Source: Pelagimonas sp. (lineage in GTDB: Bacteria; Pseudomonadota; Alphaproteobacteria; Rhodobacterales; Rhodobacteraceae). Taken from it: DNA of 64,000 bases. The stretch is taken from the NCBI GenBank assembly GCA_025210455.1, contig JAOARQ010000046.1, forward strand, positions 1 to 64,000, given 5' to 3'. Both the position numbers and the translations under genes were made by a program. Below are positions 1 through 8,108 of the stretch, in pieces. The notes beneath the pieces are model-generated. The model worked only from the letters and a program-made list of their open reading frames with translations. It did no database searches and was not told the DNA's origin. The stretch's first letter is position 1. Every line of letters begins with the position of its first letter.

Positions 1-102
1 AAACGCCCCCATTCCGCCCTTGGCGGCAAGCCGCCAGCCGTGGTTTATTGGCTGAGAAAAGATGAAACCCAACTTGATCAGCAGGAGCAGAGAGTAGCTT
101 AA
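1..102 (+). CDS. IS3-family transposase (OrfB), C-terminal fragment cut by window edge
   Basis: Reading from base 1 in frame 1 gives 33 residues followed by TAA at 100-102. The fragment begins KRPHSALGGKPPAVVY, which matches the conserved end of the DDE integrase domain in IS3-family OrfB proteins (the 'RPHSALG..PP..' motif). The catalytic residues lie upstream of the window, so I cannot say whether the transposase is intact. It is followed within 40 bases by the remaining part of a serine recombinase, so the element is inserted in that gene. Family assignment is strong; the subgroup cannot be read from so short a tail. Confidence 0.8.
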   Translation, partial: KRPHSALGGKPPAVVYWLRKDETQLDQQEQRVA

Positions 103-141
103 CTTACGCTGAAAACTGTCCAAACATTGGGGAGTATCTCA
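1..141 (+). mobile_element. Right end of an IS3-family insertion sequence (partial)
   Basis: This holds the transposase tail plus about 39 bases of non-coding end. IS3-family elements end in 5'-TG...CA-3'. The first CA that leaves a plausible recombinase sequence beyond it is at 140-141, just before the codons for IRKGVIIRTVIND. The exact boundary is inferred, because the left end and the target duplication are outside the window. Confidence 0.6.
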
Positions 142-513
142 ATCCGAAAGGGCGTCATCATCCGAACGGTCATCAATGATATGACCTTTGACGGCTCAAC
201 CACCGATCCAGTTCAACAAGCAGTGCGGGATGCAATGATCGCATTTCTGGCTGCAACAGCACAGGCGCAGGCCGAAGCGACTAAGATAGCGCAGAAGGCT
301 GGTATTCAGCTTGCTAAAGAAAAGGGGGATCGGTTTCGAGGACGTAAGCCTTCCTATGACAGGAAGACCTTTGACACGACTGTGAACCTGATTGGAATGG
401 GCTACGGGCCAAGCATGATCGCGAAAGAGGTTGGGCTGTCGCGCCAAGCGGTCATAAGAATCCGCGATCACCCCAATTCCGCTTTGACGGCGTTGGAACG
501 TTGGGGACTATAA
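127..513 (+). pseudogene. Serine recombinase (resolvase family), 5'-truncated by IS3
   Basis: From about base 142 the reading frame encodes RTVINDMTFDGSTTDP, the segment between the catalytic domain and the long E-helix of small serine recombinases. It continues with the E-helix (AAATAQAQAEATK-like, about residues 40-60) and a C-terminal helix-turn-helix of the resolvase type (about residues 80-118, 'GMGYGPSMIAKEVGLSRQAV'). The N-terminal catalytic domain with the nucleophilic serine is missing and is replaced by IS3 sequence. The TTG at 127 merely opens the remaining frame and probably lies within the IS end. The remnant could not catalyse strand exchange. It probably belonged to the same island as the downstream integrase. 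Confidence 0.75.
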
Positions 514-645
514 CTTCGCACTAGCAAGGGAAAGTGACAGTCTCTTTTTGACGAGTGCTGGTGCTCAATCATATTTTTCAATGTCAGAGATTTACAACCA
601 TGGCGTTAATGCGCATTGTCGCATTGATTGCTCTGAGAAATATTC

Positions 646-1236
646 ATGATTATCCCTCCATTTTCTGCTTCAGGCGTTTTGCCGCCATTCATCGACGCAA
701 GTCCAACCATACCCGCCAAGCGGTCACCATATGCGACCGACATGTTTCAGTTGGTCGAACGGTTCTGTACCTCTGCACATAGGGCAAAGCTGCTGTTGGG
801 ATTGAACTCGTATCGCCAACATCTGTCCAAGGGCGGTTTCGTGTCTGGCTACCAGTGGATAGATGGCAGCTTCGTAGAAAACGTAGAAACCACTCGGGGA
901 CGACCACCTTCTGACATCGATGTCGTGACGCTGTTTAATCGTCCGATGAAATACCAGGTCTCTGGTCATCAGTGGGACGCAGATTATCAGGCAACGCTTC
1001 ATAAGCAGTTTTTTTCCACAAAACACATGAAGCCGCGTTACTATTGCGACACATATTCGATTGACCTAGACGCAGACCAAGCAAGCCTAGTTGATCACAC
1101 CATGTACTGGGGGGGCTTGTTCACAGATATTAAAGGATCAACCGAGAAGAAGGGTATTGTACGGATACCCTTGGCAACTGACCCGATGGAGTTTTCTGCC
1201 ATCATTAGCGCGATAGGAGGTAAATTTGATGTCTAA
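646..1236 (+). CDS. Nucleotidyltransferase-like protein (DUF6932-type)
   Basis: A 196-residue protein. The centre carries a nucleotidyltransferase-fold signature: a glycine-serine pair in WIDGSFVEN (about residues 76-84) followed by PSDIDVVTLF (about residues 93-102), where two aspartates separated by one residue would bind metal. The start MIIPPFSASGVLPPF resembles the N-terminus of DUF6932 proteins as I remember them, so I keep the ATG at 646. The third acidic residue could lie in the YCDTYSIDLD segment near residue 135. The stop codon overlaps the next gene by 8 bases, so the two are probably translated as a pair. It lies in a genomic island between a broken recombinase and an integrase. 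Its substrate is unknown; toxin-antitoxin or anti-phage use is inference from family fold and location. Confidence 0.6.
   Translation: MIIPPFSASGVLPPFIDASPTIPAKRSPYATDMFQLVERFCTSAHRAKLLLGLNSYRQHLSKGGFVSGYQWIDGSFVENVETTRGRPPSDIDVVTLFNRPMKYQVSGHQWDADYQATLHKQFFSTKHMKPRYYCDTYSIDLDADQASLVDHTMYWGGLFTDIKGSTEKKGIVRIPLATDPMEFSAIISAIGGKFDV
1215..1220 (+). promoter_or_regulatory. Strong ribosome binding site deciding the start of the second island gene
   Basis: A perfect AGGAGG lies 8 bases before the ATG at 1229, inside the last codons of the upstream gene. It favours 1229 over the TTG at 1226 and implies efficient separate initiation of the downstream protein. Confidence 0.75.
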
Positions 1237-2176
1237 TGTACAAGAAATTGCCGACCTTCGCCGTCAGAAGTCGGAGCTTGAAGCCAGAATTTCCGCAGCA
1301 TCAGGCGCATCTGACATCGTTGCAATGATGAACTACCAGTCAAGGTTTGATGTCATTTGTGAAGAACTTGAGGAGGCTGAACGCCTTGACGCCCAGACTG
1401 CCGAAGTGTCGGTGCTATTTGACGGACGCCCAGTGATCGGAACGTCTGCCATCGACGCAGGTTTTGCTGCTCAGGCACTGCTGCACTTCCAAGGGATCGT
1501 AACGAGACTGTTTTCGGCCAGCCTCAAGGGTCAGCTTAGCAGCAGAGGGAAGATTAAAGGTGCTGATCTCGCCCAGTTAAATCTACGCGGCTTGGCAACA
1601 GGATCATTTGGCTTTGTTCTTGAGGAAAAAGAAGCGCGGCAGGCCAGTGTCATTAAGACTCCGTTGCGCGAAGCGATGGAAGAAGCCGCTGATCTGTTTG
1701 AAGAGTTCTCACAGGTCGATGACGATGAGTTTCTTGTAGACGTTGATGATATCAATCCTCGTGTTTTCAATGAGTTGGCAAAGTTCTTTGGCCACTTGGA
1801 AAAGAATGAAGCTACGTTGAAAGCTAACTTTCCTGACAAATCATACTCTTTCGATAGGGCTGCGATCAGCCGTGCTTATACACGCATTTCGGACAGCAAG
1901 GTGAACATTGTCAAAGAGATGTGGGTTGGCACCTTGGTTGGTCTCTCCCCCATCAAGAGGACATTTGATTTTCGCAAGCGTGGCGAAGAGGCCATTATTT
2001 CTGGCAAATTCGGCCATCAGATCAGTCAGGATTATCTTGAACGGATCGAAGGCAGCGATGGCGTTACGCTGGGTGATGCCTTTAGGGCTACCATTGAGAA
2101 GGGTACGCTGCGCAAGCCAGACGGTACGATCAGTGTCACCTATACGGTCATTGATCTGGTTGACATAGATGAGTGA
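1229..2176 (+). CDS. Unrecognised 315-residue coiled-coil protein, partner of the nucleotidyltransferase-like gene
   Basis: I do not recognise the family. The first 55 residues are charged and helical, suggesting a coiled coil (repeated E, R, L spacing in ADLRRQKSELEARISA). There follows a mixed alpha/beta region with SVLFDGRPVIG (about residues 63-73), an acidic stretch EEFSQVDDDEFLVDVDDIN (about residues 149-170), and a C-terminal strand-like segment ending in TVIDLVDIDE. There are no membrane segments and no signal peptide. It overlaps the upstream gene by 8 bases and has its own AGGAGG ribosome site, so the two products are probably made together and may form a complex. It lies in island DNA near integrase and IS sequence. 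Real gene: confident. Function: not known. Confidence 0.7.
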   Translation: MSNVQEIADLRRQKSELEARISAASGASDIVAMMNYQSRFDVICEELEEAERLDAQTAEVSVLFDGRPVIGTSAIDAGFAAQALLHFQGIVTRLFSASLKGQLSSRGKIKGADLAQLNLRGLATGSFGFVLEEKEARQASVIKTPLREAMEEAADLFEEFSQVDDDEFLVDVDDINPRVFNELAKFFGHLEKNEATLKANFPDKSYSFDRAAISRAYTRISDSKVNIVKEMWVGTLVGLSPIKRTFDFRKRGEEAIISGKFGHQISQDYLERIEGSDGVTLGDAFRATIEKGTLRKPDGTISVTYTVIDLVDIDE

Positions 2177-2216
2177 GGTCTATGCTGCATCCTGAAACCC
2201 GTCATGGTGCTAAGGT

Positions 2217-3554
2217 TTAAGTCAGGTTCAAGAATCCGAGATCAAGGCGTTCCACAGCGATTGCGCGTGGAATTAGAAGGGGGCCGAAGCCATACTTTCC
2301 AGATGTGTCCCTTGCTGAATGTCCCGTGATTTTATCGTTGACCCGCTTTTCAACCATGTTGTCTTTCATTGAGCGTTCAATATCTGCCAGCGTGATTTCA
2401 CCAGTTTCAAGTTGATCCACCATCTCCACGGTGACACCCGCATTCTCAAGCATCTGTTTGAACGTACCTCGCAAAGAGTGAACGACTTTCCTTTCATGTT
2501 GCGTCACGTTGCGGACATAAGGCATTAGTTGTTTGCTGGCCGCATTTTGCGCTTTGCCGTCGGCATCAAGTTTATAGTCGAAAATTCGACCAGTTCCACC
2601 AGTGAGCAGCGGTTCTACCTTGGAGTGGACGGGAACCACACGATGTGATCCATCCGTTTTGACTTTGATCTCATCGGGCCGCAGGTCAATATACATCAAT
2701 CCTCCGAAGTCTGTTTTCACCTGCTCCCACGTCAGCAGGGCAATCTCGTCCAGTCGGGCACCTGTAATGGCCAGAAGCGTCAGGCACAGCCGATCCTGAG
2801 GTTCCATGTCTTGAGCAAACAGAGCATCCAGTTCATCTGGGTCAAACGGTAGATACGGTAAGGTTTCCTTCCCAAAGTCAGCAAGCTTCAAGTTGGCCAG
2901 TGGGTTGGTGTCGATATGCCCCTCCCGTTCGCACCAGTTTAGAAATGCAACGACTTTGGTGTTCAAAGACCTAATAGTTTTGTTGGCTCGGCCCTTCTTG
3001 TGGTTCCACTTTGCGTATTGGTACCCGTGAACTTTAGTGATGTCTTGCACATGCAGATCGCCAACCACTTTTACGAACTCATTCAGCTTATTGCGTCGTG
3101 ACGTGCGTTCTTTGTGGTTGCTCTTGTTGTTTTCCTCCATGTCCTCAACCCACTTTGGTAGAAGCCTTGTGATCTTGAGGGAAGGGTCTTTGTCCAGACC
3201 GTGCTTCTGAATGAGAAGTGGGTTGGTAGTGAAGACCTTAGAAAAGTCACCAATCGTTGATGTGTACGCAGCCTGCTCGGTGTCGGCGATGTACTGGCTA
3301 TGTAGTCCTGATAGCTTTCTATCAAACTCGGCGTAGATTTCATTCGCCAATGCCACAAGCTTGGTCTTGGCAATCTTTTCGTCCGTTGTGCCTGTCGAAC
3401 GCATCATCTGCTTTTGAGAACCTTTCCTCAAAGCGTCAGGCATCGTTACGCAAACGTAGTATTTTCCGCCTTTAGCGGAAAGCGGTACAAGGGTTGGGGG
3501 GTGATAATCGGGTCGATTTACCAGCCCGATATAGTCCAAGTTACAGTCCATCAT
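2217..3554 (-). CDS. int: Tyrosine-type site-specific integrase of the tRNA-Cys island
   Basis: 445 residues, typical for a phage/island integrase. The N-terminal half holds an arm-binding region and a SAM-like core-binding domain (about residues 105-220). The catalytic domain shows the first arginine in TGARLDEIALLTWEQV (about residue 266), HSLRGTFKQ (H-x-x-R box, about residue 362), a conserved histidine in GHSARDTSGKYG (about residue 413) and the likely nucleophile tyrosine in GKYGFG eight residues later. The gene reads away from tRNA-Cys, with 69 bases between its start and the CCA end of the tRNA, the usual arrangement for an integrase beside its attachment site. Two ATG codons occur in tandem at 3554 and 3551; no clear ribosome site is visible. 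The frame is full length. Confidence 0.9.
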   Translation of the reverse strand: MMDCNLDYIGLVNRPDYHPPTLVPLSAKGGKYYVCVTMPDALRKGSQKQMMRSTGTTDEKIAKTKLVALANEIYAEFDRKLSGLHSQYIADTEQAAYTSTIGDFSKVFTTNPLLIQKHGLDKDPSLKITRLLPKWVEDMEENNKSNHKERTSRRNKLNEFVKVVGDLHVQDITKVHGYQYAKWNHKKGRANKTIRSLNTKVVAFLNWCEREGHIDTNPLANLKLADFGKETLPYLPFDPDELDALFAQDMEPQDRLCLTLLAITGARLDEIALLTWEQVKTDFGGLMYIDLRPDEIKVKTDGSHRVVPVHSKVEPLLTGGTGRIFDYKLDADGKAQNAASKQLMPYVRNVTQHERKVVHSLRGTFKQMLENAGVTVEMVDQLETGEITLADIERSMKDNMVEKRVNDKITGHSARDTSGKYGFGPLLIPRAIAVERLDLGFLNLT

Positions 3555-3605
3555 ACGGTCTAATGTAGGTGGAACTTCTTGAATTTCAATGCTTTCAGGG
3601 GGTTA

Positions 3606-3620
3606 AGTCCATAATGGACT
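3606..3620. repeat. Short perfect palindrome between integrase and tRNA-Cys
   Basis: AGTCCAT-A-ATGGACT, seven-base arms around one base. It lies between the integrase start and the tRNA 3' end, where integrase core-type or operator sites usually occur. AGTCCA recurs at 3533-3538 and 3545-3550 inside the integrase's first codons, but these may be chance. Confidence 0.35.
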
Positions 3621-3623
3621 ATA

Positions 3624-3697
3624 TGGAGGCGAGTACCGGAATCGAACCGGTGTACACGGATTTGCAATCCGCTGCGTCACCACTCCGCCAACTCGCC
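3624..3697 (-). tRNA. tRNA-Cys (GCA)
   Basis: On the minus strand the sequence folds as a complete cloverleaf: acceptor GGCGAGT pairs with ACTCGCC, the anticodon loop is TTGCAAA (anticodon GCA, cysteine), the T-arm contains GGTTCGATTCC, the discriminator is T, and CCA is encoded (3624-3626). Its 3' end faces the integrase, so the 3' part of this gene is the likely island attachment site, with the tRNA rebuilt intact after integration. Confidence 0.95.
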
Positions 3698-4218
3698 TTT
3701 TCAATGACTTAGGTGTGGTAGGTGGTGGGCTGCCACACCGTCTGCGTCACCTTCTATTTTCGTTGCGTTCTGATCGCAAGTGGCAAAATGCACTATTTTT
3801 CAGAACTGCACTCGTTCAGTTTCCCGGTCGGAACCCCCAGCGCCTATAAGAGGTACAAAGGAAGCGCCCAGTTGCTGAGCGGTCCATTGTCTGCGTTTTC
3901 CGGCCTCGAACGCGTCGAAGTGTCCAAGAGAGGCCTGAATTCACAAAGCTGTACTGAGTGTGTAAGGCCTATATCTGCAGAACGAGACATCGGTCTTTGC
4001 AGCGCTGGCCTGTGCCCGGACCTGTTGCGTTGCTTGTCCAACCTTTAGGTTAGGAGATTGTACAAGGTAAAAGGTATTAAATTATTGTAATTAAATAAAT
4101 TTACCCAAAGGTGCCGCCTGCAAAGAGGTCGACCTTTAGTTGCAAAGCCGAGAGGGGCGATTTTATCGCTGAAACCGGAGCGCTGTGCCACCAGGACACA
4201 TGCCTTATTTGTGCGCTT
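3698..4218. other. 521-base stretch without a supportable gene
   Basis: Open frames here exist on both strands but none has a good ribosome site, a known family or consistent codon bias. The section at roughly 4040-4100 is AT-rich. It may contain the tRNA-Cys promoter (transcribed leftward, so just right of 3697) and decayed sequence. I see no hairpin terminator or repeat that I can support. Confidence 0.5.
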
Positions 4219-5109
4219 TCACCAACTGTTCAGCCACTCTTTCCAGTAGGTGTTTGAGCGGTCGATAAATGCACGCACTTGTGGCTGTTGGTACTCACGT
4301 TCGACATAGACCAGCTTCAGCTGGCTTTCTTGAACAACCTCATCTGGGAACAAAGCAACCAGATCAGGGTTCTTCTCCAAGGTGCTTTCCGGCAGAAGAC
4401 CAATCCCAAGCCCGGCACAGACGGCTTGCTCCATCAGGCGGAAGCTTGCGGTGATCATGTGAGGATGGACCTTGACGCTCTCACCCAAAGCCATGGGCCA
4501 GCGCAGTTGCGGCACACCATCAGAATCGCGCAAGACGATACATCTGTGTTCAATCAGCGTTTGGGGGCTTTTCGGTGTGCCGTTTTCGGCAAGATACCCC
4601 TTTGTCGCCATTGGCCATTCCTTACTTGAGAAGATCGTTTTCGCAATCAGCGAAGGATCGTTGATCTCACCAAACACGAGAGCCACATCAATGCCCGCCG
4701 CGCGAAGATCGGTGCGCTGGTTGGTTACAACGATATCCAGTTCCACCATGGGAAACTCGGCGGCGAAATCTGTGAACAAAGGCGCCGCCGCAAATTCGCT
4801 TTCGGGCACCGAGATACGCAGGGGGCCCCTTGGTTCGCCGTCGCGTTGTAGCATGGCCAGCCAGGCGGCCTCGACATCGGCTGCGACACGTTCCGCGCGA
4901 ATATAAAGCTCGCGCCCAGCTGGCGTCAGAAACAGCTCTCGCGTTGTTCTTTGCAGCAGGCGTTGATGCAGCGCCGCCTCCAGTTCGCTCAGCCTGCGGC
5001 TTAGCGTTGGACGGGTCAGGTTCAGCAGGTCGGCTGCCTGCGAGATGCTTCCGGCCTCGACAATAGTCTTGAATTCCAACAGGCGGTCGGCGCTGGGAGA
5101 AGAAGGCAT
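4219..5109 (-). CDS. LysR-family transcriptional regulator
   Basis: 296 residues, the standard LysR length. The N-terminal winged helix-turn-helix is clear (about residues 7-65, FKTIVEAGSISQAADLLNLTRPTLSRRLSELE), followed by the linker helix and a two-lobed substrate-binding domain (about residues 90-296). It is transcribed divergently from a small membrane protein and a DHA2 exporter 119 bases away, the classical arrangement for a LysR regulator acting on the neighbouring genes. The inducer cannot be read from sequence; an exporter substrate is the natural guess. Start ATG at 5109. Confidence 0.9.
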   Translation of the reverse strand: MPSSPSADRLLEFKTIVEAGSISQAADLLNLTRPTLSRRLSELEAALHQRLLQRTTRELFLTPAGRELYIRAERVAADVEAAWLAMLQRDGEPRGPLRISVPESEFAAAPLFTDFAAEFPMVELDIVVTNQRTDLRAAGIDVALVFGEINDPSLIAKTIFSSKEWPMATKGYLAENGTPKSPQTLIEHRCIVLRDSDGVPQLRWPMALGESVKVHPHMITASFRLMEQAVCAGLGIGLLPESTLEKNPDLVALFPDEVVQESQLKLVYVEREYQQPQVRAFIDRSNTYWKEWLNSW

Positions 5110-5144
5110 GATACGTTCATTTTTTTAACATCAGACATCCATTT

Positions 5145-5175
5145 ATCATTGTTTTGAGAAAACTTGAACAGTGAT
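5145..5175. promoter_or_regulatory. Candidate LysR operator in the divergent intergenic region
   Basis: Imperfect dyad ATCATTGTT ... AACAGTGAT with 13 bases between arms (one mismatch), containing the T-N11-A spacing expected of LysR sites. It sits between the regulator start at 5109 and the target start at 5229. Confidence 0.4.
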
Positions 5176-5228
5176 AGCAAGCGCAAAATCAGCTCAAAAC
5201 GTAGCACTCTTTCTTGTGAGGGGACCCG

Positions 5229-5660
5229 ATGGATCCATATCTTCTGACCAAGTTTCTACATATCCTGTCGGCTGCGCTTTGGTTGGCGATAACCTTTGCC
5301 CTTGGTCAAAGGGCGCGCGTTTTGTCGGATACGATCACCCTTCCTGCAAAGGCCTATGTACTGGCCGGGCCCCTGATTGGGGTGATTGTTCTGTCCAGTG
5401 GAACCTGGCTGATTGAACAGCTTGGTGGCTGGGCTGAGATGCCGCCGCTGCTGCAGGTCGGGGCTCATCTGACCATTGTGATTTTGGTGATTGGCGCGGG
5501 GCCTGTGTGGCTGGGTTGGCGCAGGCTGGCGAAAGCGCGCGCCGCGGGTGCATCACAGGATGCGCAGCGGTCAATTGCAAGGCGTATTGGTCATTGGACC
5601 CAGTTGGCGCAACTGCTTTGGGTGGTTGTTCTGGCCTGTATGGTCTTTCGCTTCGCGTAA
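5229..5660 (+). CDS. Small four-helix membrane protein (DUF2269/CopD-like)
   Basis: 143 residues with four predicted membrane helices (about residues 8-25, 42-62, 75-95 and 122-141). The opening LLTKFLHILSAALWLAITFALG carries a histidine in the first helix (FLHILSAALW), as in small integral membrane proteins of the DUF2269/CopD-like class that often bind haem or act beside transporters. GAGGGG lies just upstream of the ATG. It precedes a DHA2-type exporter by 30 bases and presumably forms an operon with it under the divergent LysR regulator. The role is not known; a partner or auxiliary subunit of the exporter is inference. Confidence 0.7.
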   Translation: MDPYLLTKFLHILSAALWLAITFALGQRARVLSDTITLPAKAYVLAGPLIGVIVLSSGTWLIEQLGGWAEMPPLLQVGAHLTIVILVIGAGPVWLGWRRLAKARAAGASQDAQRSIARRIGHWTQLAQLLWVVVLACMVFRFA

Positions 5661-5690
5661 TAGATTTCTCTTATCTAAAGGAACTTTGAC

Positions 5691-7196
5691 GTGCAAAACT
5701 CATCGCGTTGGTTGGTCTTGTTTGTGGTGTCTTCGGGTCTGTTGCTGATCACGCTGGACAATTCGATCCTGTATACGGTTCTGCCGGTGCTGGGCCGTGA
5801 TTTGAAAGCAAGCCAGAGCCAGCTTTTGTGGATCGTGAACATGTATCCACTGGTCATGGCGGGGCTGCTCTTGGGCGCGGGGACGCTTGGTGACCGGATC
5901 GGGCATCGGCGCATCTTTATTGCCGGGCTGCTCGTCTTTGCGGCGGCGTCCCTGTTGGCGGCGTTCGCGCCAACCCCGGCTGTGCTGATTGCTGCGCGGG
6001 GCGTACTGGCTGTGGGCGCCGCGATGATGATGCCTGCAACACTGGCACTGATCCGGGTCAGTTTCGAAGATGAAAAAGAACGCACGCTGGCTTTCGCGCT
6101 CTGGGGGATGCTGGCGATTATCGGTGCCGCGCTGGGGCCGGTGCTGGGCGGTGCGCTGTTGGACCGATTCTGGTGGGGATCGGTGTTCCTGATCAATGTG
6201 CCGGTGGTGCTGTTGGCGCTGATGGGGACGGTGTTTTTCGCACCACGTGTGGAACCTGACCCGTCAAAACACTGGGATCTGCTTTCATCCATTCAGGCAA
6301 TGCTGATGCTGGGGGGACTTGTTCTGGCGATCAAGGAATTTGCGCATGGCGTGCATCCTATGTTGGCGATGGGGGCTTTGGCGCTGTCGCTGCTGGCTGC
6401 AGTCGCGTTTGTCCAGCGGCAGGGCAGGCTAGAGTTTCCGCTGCTGGATTTTGCGGTGTTCCGCAATCCAGCGCTGATGGCTGGGGTTCTGGCGGCGGGG
6501 TTTTCGCTTTTTGCAATTGCAGGCGTGCAACTGATGACCACTCAAAAATTCCAACTGGTCGAAGGTTACACCCCGCTTGAGGCTGGGTATCTTGTGTCGA
6601 TCATTGCGCTTTCCTGCATTCCCACCGCGCTGATCGGAGGAACGTTTTTGCACCGGATTGGCCTGCGTATTCTGATCTCCGGCGGGTTGGCGATTTGCGC
6701 TACGGGCATATTGATCACTGCTTTTGGCGCCGTATCCGGCCAAGTCTGGCTGATGAGCGGTCTGATCACGACGGGTCTTGGTATCGGGGCCGCGCTTTCA
6801 GTGGCCTCGGCCGCCATATTGGGCAATGCGCCCGCGCATCGTGCAGGTATGGCCGGCGCGGTTGAAGAAGTCTCATATGAACTGGGCGCCTTGCTTGCTG
6901 TTGCGCTGTTGGGCAGCCTGTCCTCTGCAATCTATGCGGCAGGCGCATCCTTTCCCAGCGGTACACCTGTCGCCGCCTCGGAGAGCATCGTCGCCGCAGT
7001 GGCGATTGGCGCGCAGATGGGAGAGGGTGGTCAGGCGTTGCTGGCTGAAGCAGGCCGGGCCTTTGACGCGGCTTATATATATGTCCTGTTGGTTGTCGCC
7101 TTTGCGCTTATCAGTGCCGCGCTGTTAACAGCTATTTTGCTGCGCAACCACGGCCCAGGATCGCAATCCATGATGCAACAGACTCTAGATCACTGA
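5691..7196 (+). CDS. MFS drug exporter, DHA2 family (SmvA-like)
   Basis: 501 residues with 14 predicted membrane helices, the DHA2 pattern. Visible motifs: LDNSILYTVLP in helix 1 (motif D1, normally LDxTIVNVALP), GTLGDRIGHRRIF after helix 2 (motif A), and GAALGPVLGG in helix 5 (motif C, the antiporter signature). DHA2 proteins export cationic drugs and dyes by proton antiport; overall it reminds me of SmvA. The start is GTG at 5691 with AAAGGAA 7 bases upstream. It follows a small membrane protein in an apparent LysR-controlled operon. The substrate cannot be deduced. Confidence 0.88.
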   Translation: MQNSSRWLVLFVVSSGLLLITLDNSILYTVLPVLGRDLKASQSQLLWIVNMYPLVMAGLLLGAGTLGDRIGHRRIFIAGLLVFAAASLLAAFAPTPAVLIAARGVLAVGAAMMMPATLALIRVSFEDEKERTLAFALWGMLAIIGAALGPVLGGALLDRFWWGSVFLINVPVVLLALMGTVFFAPRVEPDPSKHWDLLSSIQAMLMLGGLVLAIKEFAHGVHPMLAMGALALSLLAAVAFVQRQGRLEFPLLDFAVFRNPALMAGVLAAGFSLFAIAGVQLMTTQKFQLVEGYTPLEAGYLVSIIALSCIPTALIGGTFLHRIGLRILISGGLAICATGILITAFGAVSGQVWLMSGLITTGLGIGAALSVASAAILGNAPAHRAGMAGAVEEVSYELGALLAVALLGSLSSAIYAAGASFPSGTPVAASESIVAAVAIGAQMGEGGQALLAEAGRAFDAAYIYVLLVVAFALISAALLTAILLRNHGPGSQSMMQQTLDH

Positions 7197-7430
7197 TTTC
7201 CTAGCTGGGTGGGGCATTGTGCTTTCCCCGCCAGTCTGAACCTCAAAATCTCATGAAAAACTGCGCTTCTGCGGCGTTGAACGTAAGGGAAATCTTATGT
7301 CTGATTGGAGCACAGTGGCGAGACTGTCGCGCATTGCATGAATATTGATCTTTCGACAGCTGTATCATTGCTCCGCGTCGGCAACTGTGGCACAACCCGC
7401 TCAACATATCTGAACGAAAGAGTTTAGGTC

Positions 7431-8084
7431 ATGACAGACTTTACCACCCGCCGTCGTATGATGGTTGATACTCAGGTCCGCCCGTCGGACGTCACTGAAT
7501 TTCCGATCATCGATGCGATGCTTTCGATCCCGCGTGAACATTTCGTGCCGCAGGACCGTGTTGAAGCTGCGTATATCAGTGAAGATATTGATCTTGGATC
7601 CGGCCGTGTGCTGTTGGCGCCGCGTCTGTTTGCCAAGATGCTGGAAGCGCTGGATCTGACGCGCACGGATCTGGTGCTCGATCTGGGGTGCGGTTACGGA
7701 TATTCGGCAGCGGTCATTGCGCATATGGCCGAAGCGGTGGTTGCCGTCGAAGAGGATGAGGCACTGGCCGGCGAGGCGCAGACATTGCTGTCTGAACAAC
7801 ATGTCGACAATGCGATCCCGCATGTGGGTGCTTTGTCTGATGGGGCCGCAGCGCACGGCCCCTATGATGCAATTATCATCGAAGGCGGTGTTGAAGAGGT
7901 GCCATCAGCGGTGACCGACCAGTTGAAAGACGGCGGTCGCATCGTGGCTATTTTCATGGAAAACGCCCTTGGTTCGGTTAAAATCGGAACTAAGTCTGGC
8001 ACAAAGGTAACCTGGCGTCTTGTGTTCAATGGCACCGCGCCGGTCCTTGAGGGTTTTAAGAAGGAAAAGACGTTCGCATTATAA
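7431..8084 (+). CDS. pcm: Protein-L-isoaspartate O-methyltransferase family protein
   Basis: 217 residues. The SAM-binding motif I reads VLDLGCGYGYSAAVIA (about residues 82-97), followed by an acidic end of strand 2 (VVAVEEDE) and the post-motif YDAIIIEGGVEEVP (about residues 144-157). The N-terminus MVDTQVRPSDVTEFPIIDAM matches the alphaproteobacterial Pcm subgroup that repairs or modifies isoaspartyl residues in damaged proteins. It sits 24 bases before tolC and then a PopZ-like gene, a linkage I recall from Caulobacter. The enzyme activity of this subgroup is less certain than its fold. Confidence 0.85.
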   Translation: MTDFTTRRRMMVDTQVRPSDVTEFPIIDAMLSIPREHFVPQDRVEAAYISEDIDLGSGRVLLAPRLFAKMLEALDLTRTDLVLDLGCGYGYSAAVIAHMAEAVVAVEEDEALAGEAQTLLSEQHVDNAIPHVGALSDGAAAHGPYDAIIIEGGVEEVPSAVTDQLKDGGRIVAIFMENALGSVKIGTKSGTKVTWRLVFNGTAPVLEGFKKEKTFAL

Positions 8085-8108
8085 GCGACGTCGCAGAGAG
8101 GACAGGGC

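Noticed and set aside
3722..4048. Possible protein after tRNA-Cys
   Set aside because: No ribosome site, no recognised domain; reads as decayed intergenic sequence.
7197..7240. Terminator after the DHA2 exporter
   Set aside because: Only a weak, mismatched stem (GTGGGG...CCCC) without a T-tract; not listed.
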